Shown here: positions 29,293 to 37,687 of the stretch, piece by piece
Layout: the number at the start of each line of letters is the position of its first letter
How positions within the stretch are numbered: the stretch's first letter is position 1
Assembly: GCA_000307935.1 (NCBI GenBank)
Contig: AMWX01000008.1
Location: 62,001-126,000, forward strand
Direction: 5' to 3'
DNA: 64,000 nt
Source: SAR86 cluster bacterium SAR86E
GTDB taxonomy: Bacteria; Pseudomonadota; Gammaproteobacteria; Magnimaribacterales; D2472
The notes under the pieces: generated by a model
Told to the model about the DNA's origin: nothing
Databases searched by the model: none
What the model saw: the letters and a program-made list of their open reading frames with translations, nothing else
Program-made: the position numbers and the translations under genes

Positions 29293-29293
29293 T
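29288..29293 (+). promoter_or_regulatory. -10 box (TATAAT) overlapping ftsH stop, 8 nt before glmM ATG
   Basis: A perfect TATAAT formed by the last ftsH codon and its stop is followed by CTTTTCCC and the glmM ATG. There is no Shine-Dalgarno. It could give a leaderless or near-leaderless glmM mRNA. Confidence 0.4.
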
Positions 29294-29301
29294 CTTTTCC
29301 C

Positions 29302-30615
29302 ATGAGTATAAAATTTGGTACTGATGGTATCAGGGGACCTGTTGAGACTGACATAACCCCAGAAGTTTGTTTGCGGATAGGTCACGCTGCTGGAATCGTT
29401 CTCAAAGAAATGGGATGGGAAACTGTTCTTATCGGTAAAGATACGCGCGTATCTGGATACATGCTTGAGTCTGCTCTTCAGGCTGGATTCATTGCAGCTG
29501 GCGTTAATGTGAGATTGCTTGGTCCCTTGCCAACCCCTGGAGTTGCATATCTTACTAGATCTTTAAGGAATCAATTTGGTCTTGTCATTAGTGCCTCACA
29601 TAATAATTATCTTGATAACGGTATAAAGCTATTCGCTGGAACTGGCGAGAAAATATCTAAAGATGCAGAGAAAAAAATTGAAAAGCTACTTGCGGGAGAT
29701 TTGAAACCAGTTAAAACAGCAGATCTCGGTAAAGCTAGAAGATTTGATGAATCTGGAGATCGATACATTGAGTTTTGCAAATCAACCGTTCCAGCAGACG
29801 TATCATTTGAATCATTAAGAGTTGTTTTAGATTGTGCGAATGGAGCCTGCTATAAAGTTAGTCCTTCAATATTTAAAGAACTAGGCGCTGAGATAATTAC
29901 GATTGGCGCAGAACCAGATGGTTATAATATAAATCAAGACTGTGGCTCTACGAACCCACAAAGCGCTCAAGATGAGGTGATTAAACAAAGAGCAGACTTT
30001 GGTATTGCTCTTGATGGTGATGGCGATAGAGTTGTTTTGATTGATCGGGATGGCAACATCTTAGATGGCGATGACATTATGTACATTCTTGCATACGCAA
30101 ACCCAAATAGAACAGGGCAATGGTCCGGTATAGTTGGCACAGCTATGACTAACTTAGGGTTTGAAGAGGGTGTGAAAAAACTTGGATACAAGTTTAAAAG
30201 AGCAAGTGTTGGAGACAAATATGTAAGCCAAATGCTTCAAAAAGAAGGTTGGATGCTTGGTGGAGAGCCATCAGGGCACATTATTTGCCGCGATCTAGTG
30301 AGCACTGGAGATGGAACAATTGCAGCATTGAAAGTTATATCCTCTTTACTAATGTTAGAAAAAGATCCTAAGGATATATTAAGCAATTATACCAAAATGC
30401 CTCAAATCATTATCAATGTTGATGTTAAAAACAAAGATATTCTTTCAGATTCCGATATACAAAAAGCTATTAAAGAAGTTGAGTCTGATATTACTGTGGG
30501 CAGAGTTCTTGCTAGACCCTCTGGAACAGAAAATAAAATAAGAGTAATGGTGGAGTCAGATGATGAAAATGCAGCAACAAAATATGCTACTGATATTGCA
30601 AAAATGTTTAAATAA
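29302..30615 (+). CDS. glmM: Phosphoglucosamine mutase
   Basis: Converts glucosamine-6-phosphate to glucosamine-1-phosphate on the way to UDP-GlcNAc for peptidoglycan and LPS; 437 residues, four-domain alpha-D-phosphohexomutase fold. KFGTDGIRG is at the N terminus. The phosphoserine loop ISASHNN has Ser99, and the Mg site is DGDGDR. The sugar-binding GEPSGHI precedes the C-terminal phosphate-binding RPSGTENKIRVM. It directly follows ftsH by 9 bp. In E. coli and Pseudomonas folP lies between them and is missing here. Confidence 0.97.
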   Translation: MSIKFGTDGIRGPVETDITPEVCLRIGHAAGIVLKEMGWETVLIGKDTRVSGYMLESALQAGFIAAGVNVRLLGPLPTPGVAYLTRSLRNQFGLVISASHNNYLDNGIKLFAGTGEKISKDAEKKIEKLLAGDLKPVKTADLGKARRFDESGDRYIEFCKSTVPADVSFESLRVVLDCANGACYKVSPSIFKELGAEIITIGAEPDGYNINQDCGSTNPQSAQDEVIKQRADFGIALDGDGDRVVLIDRDGNILDGDDIMYILAYANPNRTGQWSGIVGTAMTNLGFEEGVKKLGYKFKRASVGDKYVSQMLQKEGWMLGGEPSGHIICRDLVSTGDGTIAALKVISSLLMLEKDPKDILSNYTKMPQIIINVDVKNKDILSDSDIQKAIKEVESDITVGRVLARPSGTENKIRVMVESDDENAATKYATDIAKMFK

Positions 30616-30618
30616 ATT

Positions 30619-31371
30619 ATGTCTTTGCGTTTAATAGCAAATTGGAAGCTAAATGGTTCTATAAAATTTATCAAAAGTTGGTCCCAACTGTTTCTAGAGA
30701 ATTTTAATGGGGATAATTTTAATTCTATTGGTATTGCTCCGTCTTCTTTACATTTTTCACTTACCAAGGACCTGCTTATAGAGCATGGAATTAATATTGG
30801 GGTTCAAAGCATTGATGGGGAACAATTCGGTGCTCGTACTGGAGAGATATCTGCATCAATGGTTAAAGATCTTGGAGGGGTTTTCAGCATAATAGGCCAT
30901 TCTGAGAGACGAGTTTTATTTCAAGAATCAGTTGAAAGTATTAGTCGCAAACTTGCGCAGGCAAATATGAACGACATAGTACCTATTTTATGTATAGGAG
31001 AGTCTTTTGAGGAAAATAAAGCCAACATCACACAAGACGTTCTAGAAGGGCAAATTAATGATGCTCTCAAGGATCATAAAGATTTGAGCTCTTTGATTAT
31101 CGCCTATGAGCCCATCTGGGCCATTGGTACCGGAAAAACACCAAACCCTAAAGATATAAATTCAGTTCATGAAATGATTAAAGATGTAGTACAATCTCGA
31201 TTCCCAAAAACTGAGCTGGAATCGGTAATTTATGGGGGCAGTGTCAATAAGTCTAATGCTTTAGAATTGTTTGAACAAAAGGATATTGATGGGGCTTTAA
31301 TCGGTGGCGCTTCATTAGATGGAAAAGATTTTGCACTTATTGCAAATATTTTTAATAAATTAAAGGTATAA
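30619..31371 (+). CDS. tpiA: Triosephosphate isomerase
   Basis: Interconverts dihydroxyacetone phosphate and glyceraldehyde-3-phosphate; 250 residues, TIM barrel. Catalytic residues are visible: Lys10 in ANWKLNG, His in IGHSERR, and Glu in AYEPIWAIGTG with its mobile loop. The phosphate-binding YGGSVN and GALIGGASL follow. It lies 3 bp after glmM and is followed by secG, the order found in Pseudomonas-type genomes. Dihydroxyacetone phosphate from GlpD at the window start would enter here. Confidence 0.97.
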   Translation: MSLRLIANWKLNGSIKFIKSWSQLFLENFNGDNFNSIGIAPSSLHFSLTKDLLIEHGINIGVQSIDGEQFGARTGEISASMVKDLGGVFSIIGHSERRVLFQESVESISRKLAQANMNDIVPILCIGESFEENKANITQDVLEGQINDALKDHKDLSSLIIAYEPIWAIGTGKTPNPKDINSVHEMIKDVVQSRFPKTELESVIYGGSVNKSNALELFEQKDIDGALIGGASLDGKDFALIANIFNKLKV

Positions 31372-31376
31372 AAATA

Positions 31377-31682
31377 ATGATTATCACAGCAATCAAAATC
31401 ATCTGCATTATTTTAGCAATTATATTAATTGTTCTTGTAATATTGCAGCAAGGCAAAGGCTCGGATTTGGGCTCTGCTTTTGGTGGCGGCTCGTCAAATT
31501 CAATGTTTGGAGCTGTAGGCCCATCAAACTTTCTTGGAAAATTAACCGCTTTTATAGCTTTCTTGTTTCTAGTGTTAAATTTAGCTCAAGCCGTGCTTCT
31601 CAAAAATGCAAATACAGAGACATTGTTTACAGAGGAAGAAATTCAAGAAGCCACAAATGTTGTTGAGATACCGATTGAATAA
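31377..31682 (+). CDS. secG: Preprotein translocase subunit SecG
   Basis: Small accessory subunit of the SecYEG channel, 101 residues, with two membrane spans (about 5-25 and 53-72). The loop between them has the family motif LQQGKGSDLGSAFGGGSSNSMFG. The C-terminal tail is acidic and variable. AAAGG lies about 10 nt before the ATG. It is the last gene of the run that began at carA, and no clear intrinsic terminator follows it. Confidence 0.94.
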   Translation: MIITAIKIICIILAIILIVLVILQQGKGSDLGSAFGGGSSNSMFGAVGPSNFLGKLTAFIAFLFLVLNLAQAVLLKNANTETLFTEEEIQEATNVVEIPIE

Positions 31683-31846
31683 TTCATTGTATTGAATTGG
31701 TATATAGCTTGAGTACTCTTCAAAACCGAATCAATAAAATTATTAAGATTTTTATAAATTTTTAATTAAACATTAAAGTCTTCAAAAGTTAGTGCTATAA
31801 AACTCCATGAATTGATATCTTAAATGCAACAATAGATATTGAAGTA
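31683..31846. other. Intergenic, no gene seen
   Basis: This stretch between secG and tRNA-Leu is AT-rich and has no open frame with a credible start, no strong hairpin with a U tract and no recognisable RNA gene. The whole gene-free interval 31683-32160 is otherwise filled by two tRNAs and their promoters, listed separately. Confidence 0.6.
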
Positions 31847-31933
31847 TGGTGCCGAAAGCGGGACTTGAACCCGCACGAGCTTTCGCTCACTAACCCCTCA
31901 AGCTAGCGTGTCTACCAATTCCACCACTTCGGC
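31847..31933 (-). tRNA. leuU: tRNA-Leu(GAG)
   Basis: An 87-nt class II tRNA with encoded CCA. The acceptor arm pairs GCCGAAG with CTTTCGGC-type 3' sequence. The anticodon stem CTAGC/GTTAG has one G-U pair and encloses loop TTGAGGG, giving anticodon GAG for CUC/CUU. It has a long variable arm (GTGAGCGAAAGCTCGT region) and the T-loop GTTCAAGTC. It closely matches E. coli leuU, which also lies after secG. In E. coli it runs in the same direction as secG; here it is on the opposite strand. Confidence 0.97.
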
Positions 31934-31943
31934 AAGGCCGTGA

Positions 31944-31973
31944 ATTATAACAAGTTCTATTTTTATTACTCAA
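31944..31973 (-). promoter_or_regulatory. Promoter of tRNA-Leu
   Basis: On the minus strand there is a -35 TTGAGT (31968-31973), an 18-bp spacer and a perfect -10 TATAAT (31944-31949). A GC-rich discriminator (CACGGCC) leads into the tRNA, as in stringently controlled stable-RNA promoters. Confidence 0.75.
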
Positions 31974-31985
31974 TTAAATTTAATT
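31972..31985. repeat. 14-bp perfect palindrome between divergent tRNA promoters
   Basis: AATTAAATTTAATT reads identically on both strands. It sits between the -35 boxes of tRNA-Leu and tRNA-fMet and just overlaps the former. It could be a shared UP element or a protein site. Confidence 0.6.
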
Positions 31986-31989
31986 AGAC

Positions 31990-32017
31990 TTGACCAAAAG
32001 CACTATGGTTCTATACA
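31990..32017 (+). promoter_or_regulatory. Promoter of initiator tRNA and the rimP operon
   Basis: A -35 TTGACC (31990-31995), a 16-bp spacer and a -10 TATACA (32012-32017) would start transcription near 32024, about 10 nt before the tRNA. It is the only clear promoter ahead of rimP-nusA-infB. Confidence 0.7.
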
Positions 32018-32033
32018 CTCTATTCCTCTGCGA

Positions 32034-32110
<77 letters not shown>

Positions 32111-32127
32111 GTAAATTGAGTACGAAC

Positions 32128-32150
32128 TGGGGCATTTGCCCCATTTTTAT
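32128..32150 (+). terminator. Intrinsic terminator/attenuator between tRNA-fMet and rimP
   Basis: The hairpin TGGGGC-ATTT-GCCCCA (32128-32143) is followed by TTTTTATTTTTT. It ends about 10 nt before the rimP ATG, so it can separate the tRNA from the mRNA and set how much polymerase enters rimP-nusA-infB. Confidence 0.75.
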
Positions 32151-32160
32151 TTTTTAAGGT

Positions 32161-32637
32161 ATGAGAATAGAAGAGATAGAAAATATAATCGAACCAGTAG
32201 CAACAAGTCACGGATGCTCTTTGTGGGGAGTTGATTTATTACGAGGGAAGAAACGTCCTACTATCAGAGTTTATATTGATGCAATAGCAGGGGCAACAAT
32301 TGATGATTGTGAAAAAATTGCAAAAGACTTAAATTATGAATTTGCATTAGAAGATGACTTTATTGATCAAGATTATGTGCTTGAGGTTTCTACTCCCGGT
32401 ATTGATAGAAAATTTTTTAAGGCAGATCAGCTCGAGTCATTCTTAACAGAGGAATTTAATTTAAAGCTTAAAGAAAATAAAGATGGTAAAAAAAGCATTA
32501 TTGCTAAATTAACCAAGGTTCAAAATAACATTGTGTCTTTTAATTATATGGACGAAGAAATTAATATTGATTTCTCAGACTTGGATTTATGCAGACTCAA
32601 GCCAAACTTTGAAGAACTTATGAGGGTAAATAAATAA
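32161..32637 (+). CDS. rimP: Ribosome maturation factor RimP
   Basis: Needed for maturation of the 30S subunit; 158 residues, cytoplasmic. The N-terminal alpha/beta domain contains WGVDLLRGKKRPTIRVYID, and the motif LEVSTPGIDRKF joins it to a C-terminal Sm-like beta barrel. AAGG lies only 1 nt before the ATG, so it is a poor ribosome site, and a terminator hairpin stands just upstream. It overlaps nusA by 1 nt (TAATG). Conserved position at the head of nusA-infB. Confidence 0.93.
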   Translation: MRIEEIENIIEPVATSHGCSLWGVDLLRGKKRPTIRVYIDAIAGATIDDCEKIAKDLNYEFALEDDFIDQDYVLEVSTPGIDRKFFKADQLESFLTEEFNLKLKENKDGKKSIIAKLTKVQNNIVSFNYMDEEINIDFSDLDLCRLKPNFEELMRVNK

Positions 32638-34103
32638 TGGAAAGTATTGAAATATTAGCAGTTGTGGAATCAGTTTCTAATGAAAAGGGCATTGAAGATG
32701 GAATAATTTTTGGAGCACTGGAAACAGCTATTGCTAGCGCTTCACTCAGACATTTTCATGAGGATGCTGATATAAGCGTCTCAATTGATCGGTCAACAGG
32801 AGAATACTCTACACATAGGCATTGGTTGGTAGCAGAAGAAGATTCTGAGGATTTTCATAAAGAGACTCACATTTCTCAATCTGATTCAGAGCTAAATCTT
32901 GGTGATACCTTTTCTAAGGATGTTGAAAATATCCCTTTTGGAAGAATAGAAACTCAAGCAGCGCGACAAGTTATGATGCAAAAAGTCAGAGAAGCTGAAA
33001 GAGATACTATTGTTGCAATGTTCAAGGCTCAAAATAACACCTTGATGAACGGAACAGTTAAAAGAGTTACTAGAGATAATATTATTGTTGAAATTGGAAA
33101 TGATGTTGAGGCTATTCTCCCCAGAGACCAGTTACTTCCTGGAGAAATTTATAAAATCAATGACAGAATGAGGGCGGTTCTTCAGATTAGAGAAATTGAA
33201 GGAAGAGGTTCTCAACTTATGTTAAGCAGAACATGTCCAGAAATGGTTACCGAGCTTTTTAAAATAGAAGTTCCAGAAATTGGTGAGGATATTATTGAAA
33301 TTAGAGGTATTGCACGTGATGCAGGCTCTCGATCAAAAATTACTGTAAAAACAAATGATGGCCGTATTGATCCTGTCGGAGCTTGTGTTGGTATGAGGGG
33401 GTCAAGAGTTCAGTCAGTTTCAGGAGAGCTTGGAAATGAAAGAATAGATATCATTATTTATGATGATAGCCCCGCACAAATGGTAATTAATTCATTGGCT
33501 CCTGCAAAAGTTGAATCAATTGTGATGGATGAAGACTCTCGTTCAATGGAATTAGCAGTTAACGAAGAAAACTTAGCTTTAGCTATTGGAGCAAGAGGAC
33601 AAAATATCCGTCTAGCTTCAAGATTAGTCGGCTGGGAGCTAAATATTATTAGTAGCAATGAAGCGGAGGCAAAAGAAAGAGTTGTAGAAGCTGAATTCCA
33701 AGCAAAATTAATGGAAAGCTTAACCTTAAATGAGCAAGAAGCAGAATCATTGATCAGAGGCGGATTTTTAACTTTTGATGATATTGCTTACGCTGATGAT
33801 GAAAAGCTTCTTTCTGCTTTAGAAATATTACCAGAAAGAGCTGAAGAAATTAAAGCAGCAGCTGCAGACGCAGCCTTAATGGAAGCAATGGGTGAAATTA
33901 CCCTTGAAGAATCCAATCTCGAGTCATTAACTGAGCTTGGTTTTACTGAAGTAGAATTAGATACATTAACATCAAAAGCGATTAAGAGCATGGACGATAT
34001 AGCTGAATTAGCAGTAGATGAGCTTCAAGAAATTATTGAAATTGATGAAAAAAAAGCAGCTGACATTATTATGAAAGCTAGAGCAAGTTGGTTTAACGAA
34101 TAA
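32637..34103 (+). CDS. nusA: Transcription termination/antitermination factor NusA
   Basis: RNA-polymerase-associated factor of 488 residues that promotes pausing, termination and antitermination. Order: N-terminal polymerase-binding domain (1-125), S1 domain (about 130-200; LMNGTVKRVTRDNIIVEIG), KH1 and KH2 (about 225-345; VGACVGMRGSRVQ and LAIGARGQNIRLA), and two C-terminal acidic repeats (about 360-488), as in E. coli NusA. The start overlaps the rimP stop. The terminator-like hairpin upstream of rimP could be where NusA feeds back on its own operon (inference). Confidence 0.97.
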   Translation: MESIEILAVVESVSNEKGIEDGIIFGALETAIASASLRHFHEDADISVSIDRSTGEYSTHRHWLVAEEDSEDFHKETHISQSDSELNLGDTFSKDVENIPFGRIETQAARQVMMQKVREAERDTIVAMFKAQNNTLMNGTVKRVTRDNIIVEIGNDVEAILPRDQLLPGEIYKINDRMRAVLQIREIEGRGSQLMLSRTCPEMVTELFKIEVPEIGEDIIEIRGIARDAGSRSKITVKTNDGRIDPVGACVGMRGSRVQSVSGELGNERIDIIIYDDSPAQMVINSLAPAKVESIVMDEDSRSMELAVNEENLALAIGARGQNIRLASRLVGWELNIISSNEAEAKERVVEAEFQAKLMESLTLNEQEAESLIRGGFLTFDDIAYADDEKLLSALEILPERAEEIKAAAADAALMEAMGEITLEESNLESLTELGFTEVELDTLTSKAIKSMDDIAELAVDELQEIIEIDEKKAADIIMKARASWFNE

Positions 34104-34117
34104 AAAAGGATAATAAA

Positions 34118-36418
34118 TTGGGATTAACTGTTAAAGATTTTGCGAAAACTTTAAAGATAAAGGACGATGTTCTTCTTGAAAGAATGAAATCTGCTGGTTT
34201 GTCTCATAGCAAACCTTCAGATGAGATAACTCCTGCAGACAAGCTGGCTATTTTAAAATCTATCAAAGAAAGAAAAACTACAACCACAGCATCAGTAACC
34301 TCATCATCAAATAGCGGAGGGGTTACTGTTAAATCAAAAGGTACTTTGACTCAACCATCTAGTTCTTCTTCCCCATCATCAGAGGGTCTAGTTGATAACA
34401 TTGAAGCAAAAAGACAAGCAGCCGCAGAAAACCTCAAAGAACAGCAACAAAAAAGAGAAGACCAAATTAAAGAAGCTATCAGATTGAAGCAAGAACAACA
34501 GCAAGCTGCTAAAAAAGTAAAAGAACAAAAAACCACTAGTCAAAAACCACAAGCTAAAGTAAATATAAAGGATCAACTGTCTAGAGCTGCCAATGCATAT
34601 TCCAGAAGAGAGGCAAGTTTTAATTCTGACTCAGATCATCAATTTGAAAAACCTGCTGAATTTATTAAGCGTGATATTGAAGTTCCTGAGATGATTCAGG
34701 TTGGTGAACTTGCCAAGTTAATGTTTATAAAGGGTGGTGAAGTTGTCAAGGTTTTAATGAGCTTAGGGGTTGCTGCTTCTATTAACGATTCGATCGATCA
34801 AGAGACAGGAATTCTGGTAGCAGAAGAGCTTGGTCACAATGGTATAGCGCTCGATGATTCTTCTGTTGAAGATGAAATTATAGGCAATATTAATTATTTA
34901 GATGCCCCTCAGACAAGAGCTCCAGTTATAACTGTGATGGGCCACGTTGATCATGGTAAAACAACATTGCTTGATTTTATTCGTAAAACCAAGGTTGTAG
35001 ACGGCGAGGCTGGCGGTATTACCCAGCATATTGGCGCATACCAAGTGCCCGTTGGAAAATCGGTGATTACATTTATTGATACTCCAGGTCATGCAGCTTT
35101 CTCTTCGATGAGAGCAAGAGGTGCAAATACAACTGATGTTGTAATACTGGTTGTTGCTGCCAATGATGGTGTTATGCCTCAAACTGAGGAAGCCATTAAT
35201 CATGCAAAAGCAGCTGGTGTCTCAATTGTAGTTGCAATTAATAAAATGGATCTTCAGGGAGCTGATGTTGAGAGAATTAAAGGAGATCTAGCCGCAAAAG
35301 ATTTAACTCCAGAGGATTGGGGTGGAAATATTCAAATGATCCCAGTATCCGCTTTGAAAGGTGATGGTGTAGACAAATTACTTGAGGCTGTTGTTCTAGA
35401 GGCTGAACTCTTAGAACTCAAGGCACATTATCAGGGACCAGCTCAAGGTGTGGTGATTGAATCAGAATTAGATAAATTTCGAGGTGCTGTAGCAACTTTG
35501 CTCATCCAAAATGGAATTCTTAATGTTGGTGATATGGTTGTTTGCGGTTCAGCAATCGGTAAAGTAAAAAGTATCATTAGCTCTGATGGCTCCAAATTAA
35601 AAACTGCTGAGCCATCATTTGCTGTAGAGATACTTGGATTAAGCGGTGTGCCTGATGCTGGTGAAACTTTTCAAGTTGTTAAAAACGACAAAGAAGCTAG
35701 AGAAATAGCTGAATTTAGAGAAAATAAACTTAAAGATAGAAAAGTATTAAAACAACGCGATGAGAGTCTTGGCAATATATTTGAATCAATGGGCCAATCT
35801 GATAAAAAAATACTTAATGTTGTCCTTAAATCAGATGTTGCTGGAACTTCAGAGGCAATTGTTGCAGCTTTAATGGACGTTGGAAATGATGACGCATCTA
35901 TCAAAGTTGTTGCTTCTGGTGTAGGGGGAATTTCAGAATCAGATGCTAATTTAGCCTTAGCTACAGAATCAATCATTCTTGGGTTTAATGTGAGATCAGA
36001 TAATGCTGCAAAGAAAATAGTTGAAGGTGAGGAAATCGTTCTTTCCTATCATAGTATTATTTACGAATTAATTGATGAAGTTAAGGCTAGGTTAAGTGGT
36101 TTATTAGACCCTATTATTAAAGAAGAAATAGTTGGAACAGCAGAAGTCCTTGAGGTCTTTAACTCTCCTAAATTTGGTCAAGTGGCTGGTTGCATGGTTG
36201 TCGAGGGTTCAATCTTTAAAAATAAACCGGTAAGAGTATTAAGAGATGACGTTGTAATTCATCAAGGTGAACTAGATTCTCTGCGAAGATTTAAAGATGA
36301 TGTAGCAGAGGTAAAATCTGGAACAGAATGTGGTGTTGGTATCAAAAATTACAAGGACATCAAACCTGGAGATAAGGTTGAAGTTTTTGATAGAAAGGAA
36401 GAAGCCCAAAGTATCTGA
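34118..36418 (+). CDS. infB: Translation initiation factor IF-2
   Basis: GTPase of 766 residues that delivers fMet-tRNA to the 30S subunit. An N-terminal IF2_N domain (1-50) is followed by a low-complexity charged linker rich in Ser, Lys, Gln and Glu (55-160). A second IF2_N-like helical domain comes next, then the G domain with GHVDHGKTT (about 275-283), DTPGHAAF and NKMD, and then domains II-IV ending DKVEVF. The start is TTG, with AAGGA 6-7 nt upstream; no ATG fits. The linker is shorter than in E. coli IF2-alpha (890 residues). Confidence 0.97.
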   Translation: MGLTVKDFAKTLKIKDDVLLERMKSAGLSHSKPSDEITPADKLAILKSIKERKTTTTASVTSSSNSGGVTVKSKGTLTQPSSSSSPSSEGLVDNIEAKRQAAAENLKEQQQKREDQIKEAIRLKQEQQQAAKKVKEQKTTSQKPQAKVNIKDQLSRAANAYSRREASFNSDSDHQFEKPAEFIKRDIEVPEMIQVGELAKLMFIKGGEVVKVLMSLGVAASINDSIDQETGILVAEELGHNGIALDDSSVEDEIIGNINYLDAPQTRAPVITVMGHVDHGKTTLLDFIRKTKVVDGEAGGITQHIGAYQVPVGKSVITFIDTPGHAAFSSMRARGANTTDVVILVVAANDGVMPQTEEAINHAKAAGVSIVVAINKMDLQGADVERIKGDLAAKDLTPEDWGGNIQMIPVSALKGDGVDKLLEAVVLEAELLELKAHYQGPAQGVVIESELDKFRGAVATLLIQNGILNVGDMVVCGSAIGKVKSIISSDGSKLKTAEPSFAVEILGLSGVPDAGETFQVVKNDKEAREIAEFRENKLKDRKVLKQRDESLGNIFESMGQSDKKILNVVLKSDVAGTSEAIVAALMDVGNDDASIKVVASGVGGISESDANLALATESIILGFNVRSDNAAKKIVEGEEIVLSYHSIIYELIDEVKARLSGLLDPIIKEEIVGTAEVLEVFNSPKFGQVAGCMVVEGSIFKNKPVRVLRDDVVIHQGELDSLRRFKDDVAEVKSGTECGVGIKNYKDIKPGDKVEVFDRKEEAQSI

Positions 36419-36422
36419 TTGT

Positions 36423-36764
36423 ATGTCATCAACAAGAGTTCCTAAGATTGAAGACTTCTTAAAAAAAGAGATTTCTCAAATTATTTCTTCTCAAGTTCAA
36501 GATCAAAGATATAAACTTTTTAATATTGTTGATGTTAAATGCTCCTCCGATCTAGGTGTTGCTACAGTTTTTTTCACTATTATTAATGGAGATAAGACTA
36601 GTGCTCCAGAAAAAAAATCTCTTGAGAAATTTTCATCAATGGTTCGTTCTAAGCTATCCAAATTTATGCAGATAAGGCGAGTTCCAAAGTTGATATTTAA
36701 ATATGATGAAAGTCTTGAAAGATATAATAATATAGATTCTTTGCTTAACTCCATAAGTGATTAA
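36423..36764 (+). CDS. rbfA: Ribosome-binding factor A
   Basis: Small KH-like RNA-binding protein (113 residues) for 30S 5'-end maturation. RVPKIEDFLKKEISQIIS opens the fold, and VDVKCSSDLGVATVFFTI is the central strand pair. RIRxxPxL-like RRVPKLIFKYD and the C-terminal ERYNNIDSLL helix are typical. I chose the ATG at 36423, 4 nt after the infB stop. A longer frame beginning with GTG at 36330 would overlap infB and adds nothing family-like. The end overlaps truB by 8 nt. Confidence 0.92.
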   Translation: MSSTRVPKIEDFLKKEISQIISSQVQDQRYKLFNIVDVKCSSDLGVATVFFTIINGDKTSAPEKKSLEKFSSMVRSKLSKFMQIRRVPKLIFKYDESLERYNNIDSLLNSISD

Positions 36765-37599
36765 CGGTTTTTTTTTAATAAATAAAAATTCTGGTATTAC
36801 CTCTGCCGGGGTAGTTAAAGAAATAAAAAAAAAATTTAATCTTAAAAAAGTTGGCCACCTTGGAACTTTAGATCCTTTAGCATCTGGATTGCTTATCTTA
36901 GCTATTAATAAGGCTACGAAATTAGCTTCACTATTACTTGAAAGTCATAAATCTTATCTTGCCGAAGTAACCTTAGGAATTCAGACTGATACAGATGATG
37001 CAGAGGGAAAAATTTTGTCTTCAATGCCCGTGAATTGTAGTTCAGATGCTATCAAAAAAGAGTTAAATAATTTTTTAGGAGAAAGCTTGCAGGTGCCACC
37101 TGTTTATTCAGCCTTAAAGCATGAAGGGCGTCCCATGTATAAATACGCAAGAGAAGGTATTTCGGTAAAAAAAGATGCAAGAAAAATTAATATTCATGAA
37201 TTAAAAAATATTGATATAAAACTTCCAAAAGTAATTTTTGATATTAGTTGTTCAAAGGGAACATACATAAGATCTATAGCTAGAGACTTAGGACTAAACC
37301 TTGGGTGTGGAGCTCATTTATCGGGCCTCGTCCGAACAGGTCAGCATCAATTTTTATTAGAGGATTCCCGCTCGATTGAAGATGTAAATATAGAAAACTT
37401 AATTGCTCCTGAAAAAATATTTGAACACCTCGATCAAGTTTATCTTAATAAAATTGATTCAAAAGACTTTTTGAATGGTTGTAAGCTCCAGTTAGAAATT
37501 AAAAATAATCTTCTGTATAGGGTATATGATGATTCTAGAAATTTTATTGCAATTGGTAAAAAAACTGACGAAGGGTTTCAGCATGAATACCTTGTTTAA
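36757..37599 (+). CDS. truB: tRNA pseudouridine-55 synthase TruB
   Basis: Makes pseudouridine 55 in the T-loop of nearly all tRNAs; 280 residues. The catalytic Asp39 lies in GHLGTLDPLASGLL. The Tyr-containing block PPVYSALKHEG and the SCSKGTYIRSIARDLG motif are also TruB hallmarks. A PUA-like C-terminal region is shorter than in E. coli (314). The start is GTG at 36757, inside the rbfA end. Two long homopolymers (T9 at 36768-36776, A10 at 36825-36834) fall in the first 26 codons and are potential slippage sites. Confidence 0.94.
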   Translation: MINGFFLINKNSGITSAGVVKEIKKKFNLKKVGHLGTLDPLASGLLILAINKATKLASLLLESHKSYLAEVTLGIQTDTDDAEGKILSSMPVNCSSDAIKKELNNFLGESLQVPPVYSALKHEGRPMYKYAREGISVKKDARKINIHELKNIDIKLPKVIFDISCSKGTYIRSIARDLGLNLGCGAHLSGLVRTGQHQFLLEDSRSIEDVNIENLIAPEKIFEHLDQVYLNKIDSKDFLNGCKLQLEIKNNLLYRVYDDSRNFIAIGKKTDEGFQHEYLV

Positions 37600-37627
37600 T
37601 AGTTAAATTAGTAATAAGCTACACCAT

Positions 37628-37655
37628 CTTAAACTTTAGATATGCAAGGTTTAAG
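37628..37655 (+). promoter_or_regulatory. rpsO leader hairpin with alternative pairing partner
   Basis: CTTAAACTTT (37628-37637) can pair over 10 bp, with one U-G, with AAGGTTTAAG (37646-37655) around an 8-nt loop. A second copy of GGTTTAAG begins 9 nt later (37657-37664), just before the rpsO ribosome site. The left arm could therefore pair with either copy. This suits translational autocontrol by S15, as known in other bacteria, but is inferred. Confidence 0.5.
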
Positions 37656-37687
37656 AGGTTTAAGGAGCATATCCAAGGAGAAATAAC

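Noticed and set aside
34351..34576. Antisense frames rich in Cys, Ser and Phe opposite the infB linker
   Set aside because: They mirror the Lys/Glu/Gln-rich low-complexity codons of infB; no ribosome site or family resemblance.
36330..36422. Longer rbfA frame starting at GTG 36330
   Set aside because: It lies inside infB in another frame. RbfA homology starts at the ATG at 36423, right after the infB stop.
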